DNA from: Saccharothrix espanaensis DSM 44229
GTDB lineage: Bacteria; Actinomycetota; Actinomycetes; Mycobacteriales; Pseudonocardiaceae
DNA length: 64,000 nucleotides
Direction: 5' to 3'
Assembly: GCF_000328705.1 (NCBI RefSeq)
Contig: NC_019673.1
Location: forward strand, 1 to 64,000
The translations under genes were made by a program, and so were the position numbers. Shown here one piece after another: positions 13,228-21,654 of the stretch (position 1 is the first letter of the stretch; every line of letters starts with the position of its first letter). Under the pieces are notes generated by a model. That model saw nothing but the letters and a program-made list of their open reading frames with translations, was not told the DNA's origin and did not search any database.

Positions 13228-13653
13228 TCAGGCGTTGGCCAGCGTGGCCGAGCGGTTGTCCTGCTTGCGCGAGGCGATCACCTTGTCCAGCGCCCAGGAG
13301 CCGGGGCCGGTGAACACCAGGAGCAGGAAGACCCAGGCGTACACGGCGGCGAGTTCGCCGTGGTTCTGGATCGGCAGCAGCCCCTCGGGCTGGTGCACCA
13401 CGAAGTAGGCGTACGCCATCGCGCCGGACGAGATCAGCGCGGCGATCCGCGTGCCCAGCCCGAGCACGATCAGCGCGCCGCCGACGAGTTCGATCAGCCC
13501 GGCCGGACCCGCCGGCCAGGAGGTGATGGACACGCTTCCCTTCGAGCCCAGCACACCGAACAACTTCTGTGCCCCGTGACACACGAACAACACGCCGACG
13601 ACGATCCGGAACACAGCAAGGGCGTGGTCACGACCGCGGTCAATGACGTTCAT
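13228..13653 (-). CDS. DoxX family membrane protein
   Basis: Small integral membrane protein of the DoxX/SURF4-like family, linked in other bacteria to redox or membrane stress complexes; its role here is unassigned. The 141 residues contain about four hydrophobic helices (ALAVFRIVVGVLFVCHGAQKLF, PAGLIELVGGALIVLGLGTRIAAL, GAMAYAYFVV, VYAWVFLLLVFTG) and the family motif FVCHGAQKLFG. The C-terminus is short and basic. It is divergent from the lipoprotein gene at 13782. Confidence 0.9.
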   Translation of the reverse strand: MNVIDRGRDHALAVFRIVVGVLFVCHGAQKLFGVLGSKGSVSITSWPAGPAGLIELVGGALIVLGLGTRIAALISSGAMAYAYFVVHQPEGLLPIQNHGELAAVYAWVFLLLVFTGPGSWALDKVIASRKQDNRSATLANA

Positions 13654-13781
13654 CAGGGTCAGTCCTCACATCGCAGGGCGGCCTTGGCAGGGGTAAGGAC
13701 AAGCTAACCCTCCTAACGTTGCGTGCCTAGGTCGTCACCCTGTCGATTCGCTGTTGGGATTGATGATTGACTGGCAGCCCT

Positions 13782-14336
13782 ATGAACCAAGCGCTGCGCA
13801 TTGCCCTGCCATCCCTGCTGGTCCTCGGCGCGCTGACCGCGTGCGGCTCCGGGGAACCGGCCAAGACCACCTCGCCCGCCCCGCCGGCCACGTCGGTTGC
13901 GCACTCCTCCGCGCCCGCGCCGGCCGGCCCGCCGCCGGTTCCGGAACCGGCCGCGGCCGGAACGTGCCCCTACCTGGAGAAGTCGTTCGTCGCCGAGGCC
14001 AACGGCCAGTTGGTGCGCGAGGTCCGGCTGTCGGCCGACCAGCCGCGACCGGCGTGCTTCTTCTACGCGAACGCGACCGACGTCCAGCTCTCCGTCTGGG
14101 TGTTCGAGGGCGACGCGAAGACCGCGAAGGCGGTGGTCGACCGGGCCGCGCCGGTCGCCGACTCCAGCCCCGCGTCCGCGCCCGCCGGCTGGGCGGGCGG
14201 CTCGCTGAGCGGTGCGCAGGGCGCGGTGTACGCGGTCGCGAAGGACGGCGCCGCGGTGGTCGTGACCAGCAACCAGCAGCAGAGCATCAAGGCGAAGCGG
14301 ATCGCCGAGACCGTGATCGGGAACCTGGGCCTGTGA
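13782..14336 (+). CDS. Predicted secreted lipoprotein
   Basis: A 184-residue exported lipoprotein: signal peptide with lipobox LTAC (Cys21), a Pro/Ala/Ser-rich spacer (about 25-65), and a globular domain with two cysteines (GTCPYLEKSFVAEAN and RPACFFYAN) that could form a disulfide. Organisation resembles the DUF3558-type or DUF2020-type actinobacterial lipoproteins, but I cannot fix the family. A TTG at 13767 is an alternative start adding five residues; ATG 13782 gives the more conventional signal peptide. Function unknown. Confidence 0.75.
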   Translation: MNQALRIALPSLLVLGALTACGSGEPAKTTSPAPPATSVAHSSAPAPAGPPPVPEPAAAGTCPYLEKSFVAEANGQLVREVRLSADQPRPACFFYANATDVQLSVWVFEGDAKTAKAVVDRAAPVADSSPASAPAGWAGGSLSGAQGAVYAVAKDGAAVVVTSNQQQSIKAKRIAETVIGNLGL

Positions 14337-14442
14337 CCCGAGCGACCGCGCCGGCCGCCTCGGGGTGAGGTGGTCGGCGCGGTGCGGGGGACCGGCGTCC
14401 GCGCCGGTCGGGTGCTTTCGGCGGACGTCCGCGACCGGCGCG

Positions 14443-15117
14443 TCAGTGCCGGTCGGAGACGCCCTGGTCGGCCGGGCGGCCGTTGCGGGCGGCGTGCTCG
14501 GCGGTCGTGCGGTCGGCGGTCGTGCGGTCGGTGCTCGTGCGGTCGGTCACGGGCGGCTCGACCTGCTCGTCGACCTCCTCCAGGTGGACCTCCTCCGGGC
14601 GGCGGGTCAGCGCCACGTACCCGGCGACGGCCACCGCGGCCACCAGCCCGAGCAGCCACGGCCACTTGCGGCTCTTCTTCGGCCGCTGGGCGGCCGCGAA
14701 GTCCTTGCGGGCCTGCTTGGCGGCCTTGCGCACGTCCTTGGCCCGGATCCTGGTCTCCTTGCGGGCCCGGTCGGCGACCTTGGCCACGTCCTTGCGGACG
14801 CCCTTGGCCTTCTTCGCCAACCGCTTGCGGCTCTTGCGGGTCGACTTCTCGACCTCCTCGGCCTTCTCCACCAGCGCGCCGGCGCGGTCCGCGACCACGC
14901 CGCGCACGTGCTCGGCGGTGACGCCGCGTTCGGCGAGCTTGCCCTCCGCCCGTTCGGCCCACGTGACGGCGGCATCGGCACCGGCGTGACCAGCGCGGAC
15001 CGCACCGCGGCGAACGGCGCGCAGGCCTGTGCCGACCGCCTTGCCCACCGACTCCCCGGCTCGGGCCATTGCGTCCACCTCGTCCATGTCGCGCTCCACA
15101 AGCTGTCGGTCAGTCAC
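14443..15117 (-). CDS. Hypothetical Lys/Arg-rich single-pass membrane protein
   Basis: A 224-residue protein of unknown function. Residues 1-150 are predicted helical and very basic, with repeated RKxxKK/AKKAKGVRKDVAKV patterns, as in YtxH-like or apolipoprotein-like helices. A single transmembrane helix follows (WPWLLGLVAAVAVAGYVAL, about 152-170). The C-terminus is acidic and then carries short repeats (TDRTSTDRTTADRTTAEH). GTG start at 15117; ATG 15087 is an alternative. It is convergent with the lipoprotein gene and divergent from the cyclophilin gene. Confidence 0.65.
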   Translation of the reverse strand: MTDRQLVERDMDEVDAMARAGESVGKAVGTGLRAVRRGAVRAGHAGADAAVTWAERAEGKLAERGVTAEHVRGVVADRAGALVEKAEEVEKSTRKSRKRLAKKAKGVRKDVAKVADRARKETRIRAKDVRKAAKQARKDFAAAQRPKKSRKWPWLLGLVAAVAVAGYVALTRRPEEVHLEEVDEQVEPPVTDRTSTDRTTADRTTAEHAARNGRPADQGVSDRH

Positions 15118-15182
15118 CCTCCGGCAATACCCATCCTGCCCCTTCCCGAACCTTCCCGCTCCCGGATGGCACGATGGTGTGC

Positions 15183-15731
15183 GTGGCAGACAGCAACGAC
15201 TCGCTCGTCGGGACCAAGTTGACGGCCACCCTGCACACCTCGCAGGGTGACATCAAGATCAACCTCTTCCCCGACCACGCGCCCAAGACCGTGGCCAACT
15301 TCGTCGGCCTGGCCGAGGGGACCAAGGACTACACCGAGCCCAACGCACGGGGCGAGAACTCCGGCCCGTTCTACGACGGCTCGGTCTTCCACCGCGTCAT
15401 CGCGGGCTTCATGCTCCAGGGCGGCGACCCGACCGGTACCGGCCGCGGCGGTCCCGGCTACAAGTTCGCCGACGAGTTCCACCCGGAGCTCCAGTTCAGC
15501 AAGCCGTACCTGCTGGCGATGGCGAACGCCGGGCCCAACTCCAACGGCTCCCAGTTCTTCGTCACGGTCGCGCCGACCACGTGGCTGAACTTCAAGCACA
15601 CGATCTTCGGCGAGGTGGCCGACCAGGACTCGGTCAACGTGGTGAACGCGATCGGCAACGCGCCGACCGGTTCCGGTGACCGCCCGGTCACCGACGTGGT
15701 GATCGAGAAGGTCTCGATCGAGCGCGCCTGA
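15183..15731 (+). CDS. ppiA: Cyclophilin-type peptidyl-prolyl cis-trans isomerase
   Basis: Catalyses cis-trans isomerisation of Xaa-Pro bonds in the cytoplasm. The 182-residue protein contains the cyclophilin signature YDGSVFHRVIAGFMLQGGDP (active-site Arg in FHRV) followed by FADEFH and MANAGPNSNGSQFFV. GTG at 15183 fits homologues beginning MADSN; an ATG at 15174 would add three residues. In actinobacteria this gene sits near the origin just before a rhomboid protease, as here (3-bp gap). Confidence 0.95.
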   Translation: MADSNDSLVGTKLTATLHTSQGDIKINLFPDHAPKTVANFVGLAEGTKDYTEPNARGENSGPFYDGSVFHRVIAGFMLQGGDPTGTGRGGPGYKFADEFHPELQFSKPYLLAMANAGPNSNGSQFFVTVAPTTWLNFKHTIFGEVADQDSVNVVNAIGNAPTGSGDRPVTDVVIEKVSIERA

Positions 15732-15734
15732 GCG

Positions 15735-16595
15735 ATGACCTCGCCTGCTGCCCCCGGTGACCCGGTCGGTGCCGCCGCCTGCGTGCGGCACCCGGACCGG
15801 GCCACCGGGTTGCGGTGCGCCCGGTGCGACCGCCCGGCGTGCCCGGAGTGCCTGCGGGAGGCCTCGGTCGGCTTCCACTGCGTCGACTGCGTCGCCGAGG
15901 GCCGCAGCACGGTCCGCCGCGGCCGGACGTTCGTCGGGGCGGAGTTCTCCCCGAAGCTGATCGCCACCCCGGTGCTGATCGTGCTCAACGTGCTGGCCTA
16001 CGCGGTGACGGCGGTCCAGGCGGGCAGCGTGTCGAACAACGCGGCCTCGCCGCTGTTCGCGGACTTCGTGCTGTGGCCGGTCGGCATCTTCTACGGCGAG
16101 TGGTGGCGGCTGCTCACCTCGGGGTTCCTGCACTACGGGCCCGCGCACCTCGGGCTGAACATGATCGCCCTGTACGTGCTGGGGCGTGAGCTGGAACCGA
16201 CGTTCGGCAAGATCCGGTTCCTGGCCCTCTACCTGGTCTCGCTGCTCGGCGGCGGGGTCGCGGTGTACCTGTTCGGCCACGTCAACACGCCCGTGGCCGG
16301 TGCGTCCGGCGCGGTGTACGGCCTGATGGGCGCGATGCTGGTGGCGGTGCTCAAGCTCAAGCTCAACCCCGGTTCGGCGCTCGGCGTGATCGGCCTGAAC
16401 CTGGTGCTGAGCTTCACGCTGCCGGGCATCTCGCTGCTCGGCCACCTCGGCGGGCTGCTGGTCGGCGCGGCGGTGGCCGCCGGGCTGGTCTACGCGCCGG
16501 CCGCCAACCGCGACCGGTACCAGATCATCGCCGTGGTCGGCGCGGTCGTGCTGCTCGTCGTGATGGCGTACGTGCGGACCGGCCAGCTGGGCTGA
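15735..16595 (+). CDS. Rhomboid family intramembrane serine protease with N-terminal zinc finger
   Basis: Multi-pass intramembrane protease. The 286 residues begin with a B-box-like zinc ribbon (CVRHPDRATGLRCARCDRPACPECL...FHCVDC, eight Cys/His ligands, about 15-55), followed by six to seven transmembrane helices. The catalytic Ser is in GASGAVYGLMGA (about residue 189) and the catalytic His in LLGHLGGLL. The conserved WWRLLTSGFLHYG and HLGLNM motifs precede them. Its stop is embedded in a hairpin. Physiological substrates are unknown. Confidence 0.93.
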   Translation: MTSPAAPGDPVGAAACVRHPDRATGLRCARCDRPACPECLREASVGFHCVDCVAEGRSTVRRGRTFVGAEFSPKLIATPVLIVLNVLAYAVTAVQAGSVSNNAASPLFADFVLWPVGIFYGEWWRLLTSGFLHYGPAHLGLNMIALYVLGRELEPTFGKIRFLALYLVSLLGGGVAVYLFGHVNTPVAGASGAVYGLMGAMLVAVLKLKLNPGSALGVIGLNLVLSFTLPGISLLGHLGGLLVGAAVAAGLVYAPAANRDRYQIIAVVGAVVLLVVMAYVRTGQLG

Positions 16596-16606
16596 CCGGT
16601 CCGCAC
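16572..16606. terminator. Hairpin straddling the rhomboid stop codon
   Basis: GTGCGGACCGG (16572-16582) pairs with CCGGTCCGCAC (16596-16606) over a 13-nt loop that contains the stop codon. It is a plausible terminator between convergent genes. Confidence 0.5.
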
Positions 16607-16661
16607 GGACCACCACGCAAACGCTTGGCCCTGTGGGCTCAGGTCGGGGTCGTGGTCGACC

Positions 16662-17075
16662 TCACGGCCTGAGGGCGTGCAGCACGTCGGCCACGTCCCG
16701 CGGGTCCGCGCCCAGGTCGGTGATGGTCAGCACGTAGAGCTGCTCGTCCTCGCCGCGCTCCCAGTCCAGCTCCAGCGTGGTCATCTCGCGACCGAGCCGG
16801 CGGGTGTGCGCGAGCTTGACCTTCACCTCGTGCCACGGCAGGTGGCGCGGTCCGGTGACGGTGCGGACGGTCAGCCCGGTGTCGTCGACGGCCAGCTTGG
16901 GCCGCAGGAACGTCCCGTAGGCCGCCAGAGCGGCCAGGAACGCGGTCGCGGTGCCCAGGAGCAGCCTCGTGGTGGGTTCGGCGCTCAGCAGGGCCGTCAG
17001 GAGCGCGGCGGCGGCCAACGCCCAGGCGACGCCGACGACGGCAGGTCTCGGGGACCAGGAACGGGGTTCGGTCAC
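16662..17075 (-). CDS. PH-domain-containing membrane protein
   Basis: A 137-residue protein with two hydrophobic helices (AVVGVAWALAAAALLTALL and LLLGTATAFLAALAAYGTFL) followed by a bacterial PH-like domain (LAVDDTGLTVRTVTGPRHLPWHEVKVKLA...LELDWERGEDEQLYVLT). This organisation is typical of the gene next to crgA in Pseudonocardiales. GTG 17075 was chosen because residues upstream of it are unlike the family; an open frame extends further to 17273. The region just upstream holds inverted DnaA boxes. Function unknown. Confidence 0.8.
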   Translation of the reverse strand: MTEPRSWSPRPAVVGVAWALAAAALLTALLSAEPTTRLLLGTATAFLAALAAYGTFLRPKLAVDDTGLTVRTVTGPRHLPWHEVKVKLAHTRRLGREMTTLELDWERGEDEQLYVLTITDLGADPRDVADVLHALRP

Positions 17076-17093
17076 GCCTTCGAGTGTTCCCCA

Positions 17094-17151
17094 TGTGGAC
17101 AACTGGAGGGCTCTACCTCCGCTTGTGCAATCTGGCGCAAAGTTGTCCACA
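17094..17151. promoter_or_regulatory. Inverted pair of perfect DnaA boxes
   Basis: TGTGGACAACT (17094-17104) and AGTTGTCCACA (17141-17151) form a perfect 11-bp inverted repeat with a 36-bp gap. Each arm contains a perfect 9-bp actinobacterial DnaA box. A further half-site GTTGTCCCC follows at 17155. The pair begins 19 bp upstream of the PH-protein start codon, so DnaA could regulate that gene or be titrated here. Confidence 0.6.
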
Positions 17152-17289
17152 GGAGTTGTCCCCATTGGGGATGAGTTACACCGCTGTGCTTCGGTGACCC
17201 TCGGGTGAACTGGGTGAACGACCGGTTGACGCACGACGGCCCGGACGTGGTGCACGTCCGGGCCGTACGCCACGTGGCGTAGCGAGTGG

Positions 17290-17556
17290 TCAGCGCCACC
17301 GCATGGTCATCAGCAGTCCCACGATCATCAGGGCGAACCCGATGCCGAAGTTCCAGCTCCCGAGGTCCATCATCACCGGGACCTGCTCGCCCGCGATGTA
17401 GTTGACCACCAGCCACGCCAGGCCGAGCAGCATCAGACCGAGCATCACGGCGATGTAGACCGGGTGGGACGGACCGGCCGCCTTCACCTTCACCGGGGTG
17501 CGGCGATCGGTCGGCGCCGTGTACACGGCCTTCTTGCGGACCTTGGACTTGGGCAT
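17290..17556 (-). CDS. crgA: Cell division protein CrgA
   Basis: Small divisome membrane protein that modulates FtsZ ring and septal peptidoglycan assembly in actinobacteria. The 88-residue protein has a basic N-terminus ([13 protein letters not shown]), two transmembrane helices ([22 protein letters not shown] and [19 protein letters not shown]) and the conserved [10 protein letters not shown] between them. ATG 17556 follows a GAGGACA ribosome-binding site. It is divergent from the sortase gene, with 141 bp between them. Confidence 0.96.
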   Translation of the reverse strand: MPKSKVRKKAVYTAPTDRRTPVKVKAAGPSHPVYIAVMLGLMLLGLAWLVVNYIAGEQVPVMMDLGSWNFGIGFALMIVGLLMTMRWR

Positions 17557-17697
17557 TCTGTCCTCGCCTGACGGGGGTGGATGAGCTCCCAGTGGCGCGA
17601 GTTTACGTCCACTGCTGGATGAACACGTTAACGTAGCCGAGCAGGTCACTGAAGAGCACTGCGCAGTTCTGGAACGTTCGGACCGGGAGGATTTTCG

Positions 17698-19260
17698 GTG
17701 AGCCACGACCCGCCCCCGCCGCAAGGCGGCCCGTCGGGCCCGCCGCCGGGCCGGCCGCCCCGTCCCAGGCCAGGGGACCGCCGACCCGTCGCACCGCCGC
17801 CGCCGGGGCCCGAGGAGGTCACCCGGATCTCGTCGGGGAGCTGGGACGAGCCTTCGGTCCGCGGCCCGCTCGTACCCCCGGACGGCCCACCGCGCGCCGT
17901 CGACCCGCGCGCTCCCGGCCCCCGCCCGGACGGCCCGTCGCTGAGCGGCCGGCTCACCGGCGACGACCGCGGCCCGCGCGGCGAGGCCGTGCCGCCGCCC
18001 GGTCGCGCGCCCCGGCCCGAGCCGCCGGCCGACGCCACCCGGTACACCAACGCGTTTTCCGGCAGCCTCCCGCCGCCCCCGGGCCCGAACCAGACCGGCC
18101 CGCACCGCGCCCGACCGCCGCACCCCGGGCCGGCGCACCCCGGACCGGCGCACCCCGGGCCGCCCCAGCCGGGATCGGCCCAGCCGGGATCGGCACCGCT
18201 CGGATCGGCACCGCTCGGGCCTGCCCAGGCCGGACCTCTCCACGCCGGACCTCCCCGGGCCGGGCTCGGGCCGGCCGGCGCGGTGCCGCCCGGTGCGCGG
18301 CCGGCACCGCCGCGCCGGCCCCGGCCCGTCGACCCGCCGACCGAGGTCATCGCCCCGGTCGTGGACGAGTACGACGACGAGTACGACGACTACGACGACA
18401 GCTACGACGACGAGTACTACGACGACGTGGAAGACGACCACGAGGAGCCCGCCACGCCACCCAAGGACAGCGCCGCCCGCAAGACCGTCCGCGCGGTGGG
18501 CGAGCTGCTGATCACGGCCGGCCTGGTGATCCTGCTGTTCGTGGTCTACGAGGTGTACGTCACCGACCTCATCTCGGCCGGCAAGCAGGACGACGCCACG
18601 CACGCCCTGGACGACAAGTGGGGCGCGAACACCGTCGAGCCGACCGACGAGCAGCGGCAGGCCAAGTACGACCTGATCGCGGGCCAGGCGTTCGCCAAGA
18701 TGTACATCCCGGTGTTCGGCCCGGACTACAAGTTCTCCGTGGTCGAGGGCACCACCGACAAGGACCTGGAGATCGGGCCCGGCCACTACGTCAACACCGC
18801 GCTGCCCGGCAACCCCGGCAACTTCGCCGTCGCCGGCCACCGGGTCGGCAAGGGCGCGCCGTTCAACGACCTCGACCTGCTGGAGTCGTGCGACGCGATC
18901 GTGGTCGAGACGCAGACCGACTGGTTCGTCTACCGGATGCTGCCGAAGTCCGCGGAGATCGCCGGGTGGGCGCAGAGCGACAAGGCCAAGGCGAAGACCT
19001 GCGAGAAGGTCTCGCCGCTGGGCGGGTCCTACGACAAGACCGTCGGCCAGGAGATCGTGCTGCCCACCCAGGGCGAGGTGATCAACGCGGTGCCGCACTT
19101 CACCGGGACCGCGCCCGAGGCGCAGCAGGCGGCGCTGATGACGCTGACCACCTGCCACCCGAGGTTCTCCGACAAGCAGCGGCTGATCGTGCACGCGGTG
19201 CTGACCCAGGCCTACCCCAAGGCACCCGGGTTCGTGCCCGAAGAGCTCAAGGAGCAGTGA
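17698..19260 (+). CDS. srtE: Class E sortase with long disordered N-terminus
   Basis: Transpeptidase that anchors LAxTG-type surface proteins to the cell wall in high-GC Gram-positives. The 520 residues comprise a proline-rich cytoplasmic region with near-repeats ([20 protein letters not shown] and related, about 138-200), an intensely acidic Asp/Tyr segment (about 220-245), one transmembrane helix ([19 protein letters not shown], about 270-288) and the extracellular sortase domain. Catalytic His is in [12 protein letters not shown], Cys in [10 protein letters not shown] and Arg in [14 protein letters not shown] start at 17698 is preceded by GGGAGG. The N-terminal extension is much longer than in typical SrtE. 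It overlaps the next small gene by one base. Confidence 0.93.
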   Translation: MSHDPPPPQGGPSGPPPGRPPRPRPGDRRPVAPPPPGPEEVTRISSGSWDEPSVRGPLVPPDGPPRAVDPRAPGPRPDGPSLSGRLTGDDRGPRGEAVPPPGRAPRPEPPADATRYTNAFSGSLPPPPGPNQTGPHRARPPHPGPAHPGPAHPGPPQPGSAQPGSAPLGSAPLGPAQAGPLHAGPPRAGLGPAGAVPPGARPAPPRRPRPVDPPTEVIAPVVDEYDDEYDDYDDSYDDEYYDDVEDDHEEPATPPKDSAARKTVRAVGELLITAGLVILLFVVYEVYVTDLISAGKQDDATHALDDKWGANTVEPTDEQRQAKYDLIAGQAFAKMYIPVFGPDYKFSVVEGTTDKDLEIGPGHYVNTALPGNPGNFAVAGHRVGKGAPFNDLDLLESCDAIVVETQTDWFVYRMLPKSAEIAGWAQSDKAKAKTCEKVSPLGGSYDKTVGQEIVLPTQGEVINAVPHFTGTAPEAQQAALMTLTTCHPRFSDKQRLIVHAVLTQAYPKAPGFVPEELKEQ

Positions 19261-19418
19261 TGTACGGCTGGATCTGGCGGCACCTGCCCGGCCCGCTGCC
19301 GGTGCGCGTGCTCGAAGCCCTGGTGCTGGTGGCCGGGGTGGTGGCGCTGCTGATGTTCGTGGTGTTCCCGTGGGCGGAGCCGAAGCTGCCGTTCAACAAC
19401 GTGACGACCGCCCAGTGA
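19260..19418 (+). CDS. Small single-pass membrane protein cotranscribed with sortase
   Basis: A 52-residue peptide starting [20 protein letters not shown], followed by one hydrophobic helix ([19 protein letters not shown]) and a short polar tail ending NNVTTAQ. Its ATG shares the last base of the sortase stop codon (TGATG), indicating translational coupling. Comparable tiny proteins accompany this sortase in related genomes; function unknown. A bidirectional terminator lies 40 bp downstream. Confidence 0.85.
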   Translation: MYGWIWRHLPGPLPVRVLEALVLVAGVVALLMFVVFPWAEPKLPFNNVTTAQ

Positions 19419-19458
19419 CGACTGCCCAGTGACGCCCGCCCGGTAAGGGCGCGACAAG

Positions 19459-19490
19459 ACGGCCGGAGCCCTCGTGCGGGCTCCGGCCGT
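19459..19490. terminator. Bidirectional terminator between sortase operon and fprA
   Basis: A perfect 13-bp stem, ACGGCCGGAGCCC with its complement, and a 6-nt loop TCGTGC, placed between convergent genes. Confidence 0.85.
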
Positions 19491-19528
19491 GGCGTGCGGG
19501 TCGGGCGGTGCGGGTCAGGCAGCAGGCG

Positions 19529-20875
19529 TCAGGCGCGGGAGACGTCGGTCATGGTCGCCCGGTCCACGACCTTGACCCGGTCGCGGCCCTGCTCCACGCC
19601 CAGCGCGATCTCGTGCGCGTCGAGCTTGCGCCAGCCGTCGACCGTGGTGAACGGGATGGCGCGCTGCTCCAGGAACCGGACCACGGCGTCCGGGTCGGCC
19701 ACCGGGGCCTCGGGCAGGTTCGGCGCGTCGGCGAGCAGGCTGGTCACCGTCTCCAGCGCGTCGCCCTTGGTGTGGCCGATCAGGCCGATCGGGCCGCGCT
19801 TGATCCAGCCGGTGACGTAGACCCCGGTGATGGCCTGGTCGTCCAGGTCGAGCACCCGGCCCGCCTGGTGCGGCACGGTGCCCGAGGTGTGGTCGAACGG
19901 CAGGCCCGCGAGGTGCGTGGACAGGTAGCCGACCGCGCGGTAGACCGACTGGACCGGCCAGTCGGTGAACTCGCCGGTGCCCTCGACGCCGCCGTCACCG
20001 GTCAGCCGCATCCGCTCGGTGCGCAGGCCGGTGACCGAGCCGTCCGGGCCGAGCACCTCGACCGGGGCCTCCAGGAAGTGCAGGTGCAGCCGGCGCGGCC
20101 GGTCGCCGACGTCGCGGATCGCCCACTCCTGGAGGGTCTTGACCACCATCTCGACCTGCTTGTTGGACCGGATGGAGGCCATGCTCGCGGCGCAGAAGTC
20201 GATGCCCTCGGGGTGCACGATGACCTCGACGTTGGGCGAGTGGTCGAGTTCGCGCAGCTCCAGCGGGGTGAACTTGGCCTGGGCGGGCCCACGCCTGCCG
20301 AACACGTGCACGTCGGTGACGGGGCTGGCCTTGAGGCCCTGGTAGACGTTGTCCGGGATCTCGGTGACCAGCAGCTCGTCGGCGGTCTTGGCCAGGATGC
20401 GGGCCACGTCGAGGGCGACGTTGCCGACGCCGAGCACGGCGACCTGGGACGCGGTCAGCGGCCAGTCGCGCGGCACGTCCGGGTGGCCGTCGTACCAGGA
20501 GACGAAGTCGGCCGCGCCGTACGAGCCGTCCAGGTCGATGCCGGGCAGGTCGAGCGCCCGGTCCTTCTCCGCGCCGGTGGAGAAGATGACGGCGTCGTAG
20601 AGCTGGCGCAGGTCGTCGAGCTTGAGGTCCACGCCGTACTCGACGTTGCCGAAGAACCGGATCTCCGGCCGGTCGAGCACCCGCTGGAGGGCGGTCACGA
20701 TGCCCTTGATCCGCGGGTGGTCGGGTGCGACGCCGTACCTGATCAGGCCGTAGGGCGCGGGCATCCGCTCGAACAGGTCGACGGAGACGTCCGCGTCCGA
20801 CTTGGTCAGGATGTCGGCGGCGTAGATGCCCGCGGGGCCCGCGCCGACGACGGCGACGCGCAGAGAACGTGTCAT
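19529..20875 (-). CDS. fprA: FprA-type ferredoxin/adrenodoxin-NADP+ reductase
   Basis: FAD enzyme that moves electrons between NADPH and ferredoxins, supplying cytochromes P450 and iron metabolism. The 448 residues begin with the FAD-binding VAVVGAGPAGIYAADIL (about 7-23), then YGLIRYGVAPDHPRIKGI, the NADPH Rossmann motif VLGVGNVALDVARIL (about 148-162) and FGRRGPAQAKFT. The C-terminal GWIKRGPIGLIGHTKGDA contacts both cofactors. All are adrenodoxin-reductase-like features. An iron-box-like operator ends only a few bases upstream of the start, suggesting DtxR/IdeR-type control. It is divergent from the trpG-like gene. Confidence 0.93.
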   Translation of the reverse strand: MTRSLRVAVVGAGPAGIYAADILTKSDADVSVDLFERMPAPYGLIRYGVAPDHPRIKGIVTALQRVLDRPEIRFFGNVEYGVDLKLDDLRQLYDAVIFSTGAEKDRALDLPGIDLDGSYGAADFVSWYDGHPDVPRDWPLTASQVAVLGVGNVALDVARILAKTADELLVTEIPDNVYQGLKASPVTDVHVFGRRGPAQAKFTPLELRELDHSPNVEVIVHPEGIDFCAASMASIRSNKQVEMVVKTLQEWAIRDVGDRPRRLHLHFLEAPVEVLGPDGSVTGLRTERMRLTGDGGVEGTGEFTDWPVQSVYRAVGYLSTHLAGLPFDHTSGTVPHQAGRVLDLDDQAITGVYVTGWIKRGPIGLIGHTKGDALETVTSLLADAPNLPEAPVADPDAVVRFLEQRAIPFTTVDGWRKLDAHEIALGVEQGRDRVKVVDRATMTDVSRA

Positions 20876-20884
20876 GAGTATAGG

Positions 20885-20903
20885 TTAGGTGAGCCTAAGC
20901 TCA
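20885..20903. promoter_or_regulatory. Iron box (DtxR/IdeR/DmdR-type operator)
   Basis: TTAGGTGAGCCTAAGCTCA matches 15 of 19 bases of the consensus iron box TTAGGTTAGGCTAACCTAA. It lies 10 bp upstream of the fprA start and 39 bp upstream of the divergent trpG-like gene, so iron-loaded repressor could control either gene. Confidence 0.65.
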
Positions 20904-20941
20904 CTTCTGACGAGAGGTTGGTCACGGCTACGCTGACGCCC

Positions 20942-21586
20942 ATGCGCGTGCTCGTGGTCGACAACTACGACAGCTTCGTCTACAACCTCGTCCAGTACCT
21001 GGCCCAGCTCGGGGTCGAGTGCGTGGTGCGGCGCAACGACGCCGTGGAGCTCGACGAGATCGGCGAGGTCGGCGGTGTGCTGGTCAGCCCCGGCCCCAGC
21101 ACCCCGGACAAGGCCGGCCGGAGCATGGAGGTCATCCGGCACTGCGCCGACCGCGGCGTCCCGGTGTTCGGCGTGTGCCTCGGCCACCAGGCCATCGGGG
21201 CGGTGTGGGGCGGCACGGTCGACCTCGCGCCGGAACTCCTGCACGGCAAGACCTCGGTCGTGCACCACGACGGCGTGGGCGTGCTGGCCGGTGTGCCCAG
21301 CCCGTTCACCGCGACCCGGTACCACTCGCTGACCGTGCTGCCCGACACCATCCCGGCGGAGTTCGAGGTCACCGGCCGCACCGACACCGGCGTGGTGATG
21401 GCCATGCGGCACCGCGAGCTCCCGGTCGAGGGCGTCCAGTTCCACCCCGAGTCCGTGCTCACCGAGGGCGGCCACCGGATGCTCGCCAACTGGCTGCGCG
21501 TCTGCGGGTTCGAGGTCCCCGAGGGGACGGTGTGCCAGCTGGAGAACGGGATGCGCGAACTGGCCGCGGCGGCCCGCCAGGTCTGA
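20942..21586 (+). CDS. TrpG/PabA-type glutamine amidotransferase (anthranilate/aminodeoxychorismate synthase component II)
   Basis: Supplies ammonia from glutamine to chorismate for tryptophan or folate (p-aminobenzoate) synthesis. The 214-residue class I amidotransferase has VDNYDSFVYNLVQYL at the N-terminus, the oxyanion motif SPGPSTPDKAG (about 50-60), nucleophile Cys in FGVCLGHQAIG (about residue 80) and the catalytic His-Glu pair in VQFHPESVLTEGG. No component I partner is adjacent, so Trp versus folate use cannot be decided from sequence. ATG at 20942. The position beside pknB is conserved from mycobacteria (trpG/pabA, Rv0013) to this genome. Confidence 0.93.
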   Translation: MRVLVVDNYDSFVYNLVQYLAQLGVECVVRRNDAVELDEIGEVGGVLVSPGPSTPDKAGRSMEVIRHCADRGVPVFGVCLGHQAIGAVWGGTVDLAPELLHGKTSVVHHDGVGVLAGVPSPFTATRYHSLTVLPDTIPAEFEVTGRTDTGVVMAMRHRELPVEGVQFHPESVLTEGGHRMLANWLRVCGFEVPEGTVCQLENGMRELAAAARQV

Positions 21587-21605
21587 CCCCGGCCCACCCG
21601 ACGAC

Positions 21606-21639
21606 GAAGGCCCCTCGCTCCGCGGAGCGAGGGGCCTTC
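21606..21639. terminator. Bidirectional terminator between trpG-like gene and pknB
   Basis: A 34-bp palindrome: GAAGGCCCCTCGCTCC pairs with its complement around a CG centre. It lies between the convergent glutaminase and pknB genes. Confidence 0.85.
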
Positions 21640-21654
21640 CCACGTCCGCCGCGG

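Noticed and set aside
17076..17273. Extended N-terminus of the PH-domain protein
   Set aside because: Residues upstream of GTG 17075 have no family resemblance and would place the DnaA boxes in coding sequence.
20877..20882. TATACT-like -10 element directly upstream of fprA
   Set aside because: It lies one base from the start codon, too close for a transcript to include the annotated ATG, so it cannot serve that start.
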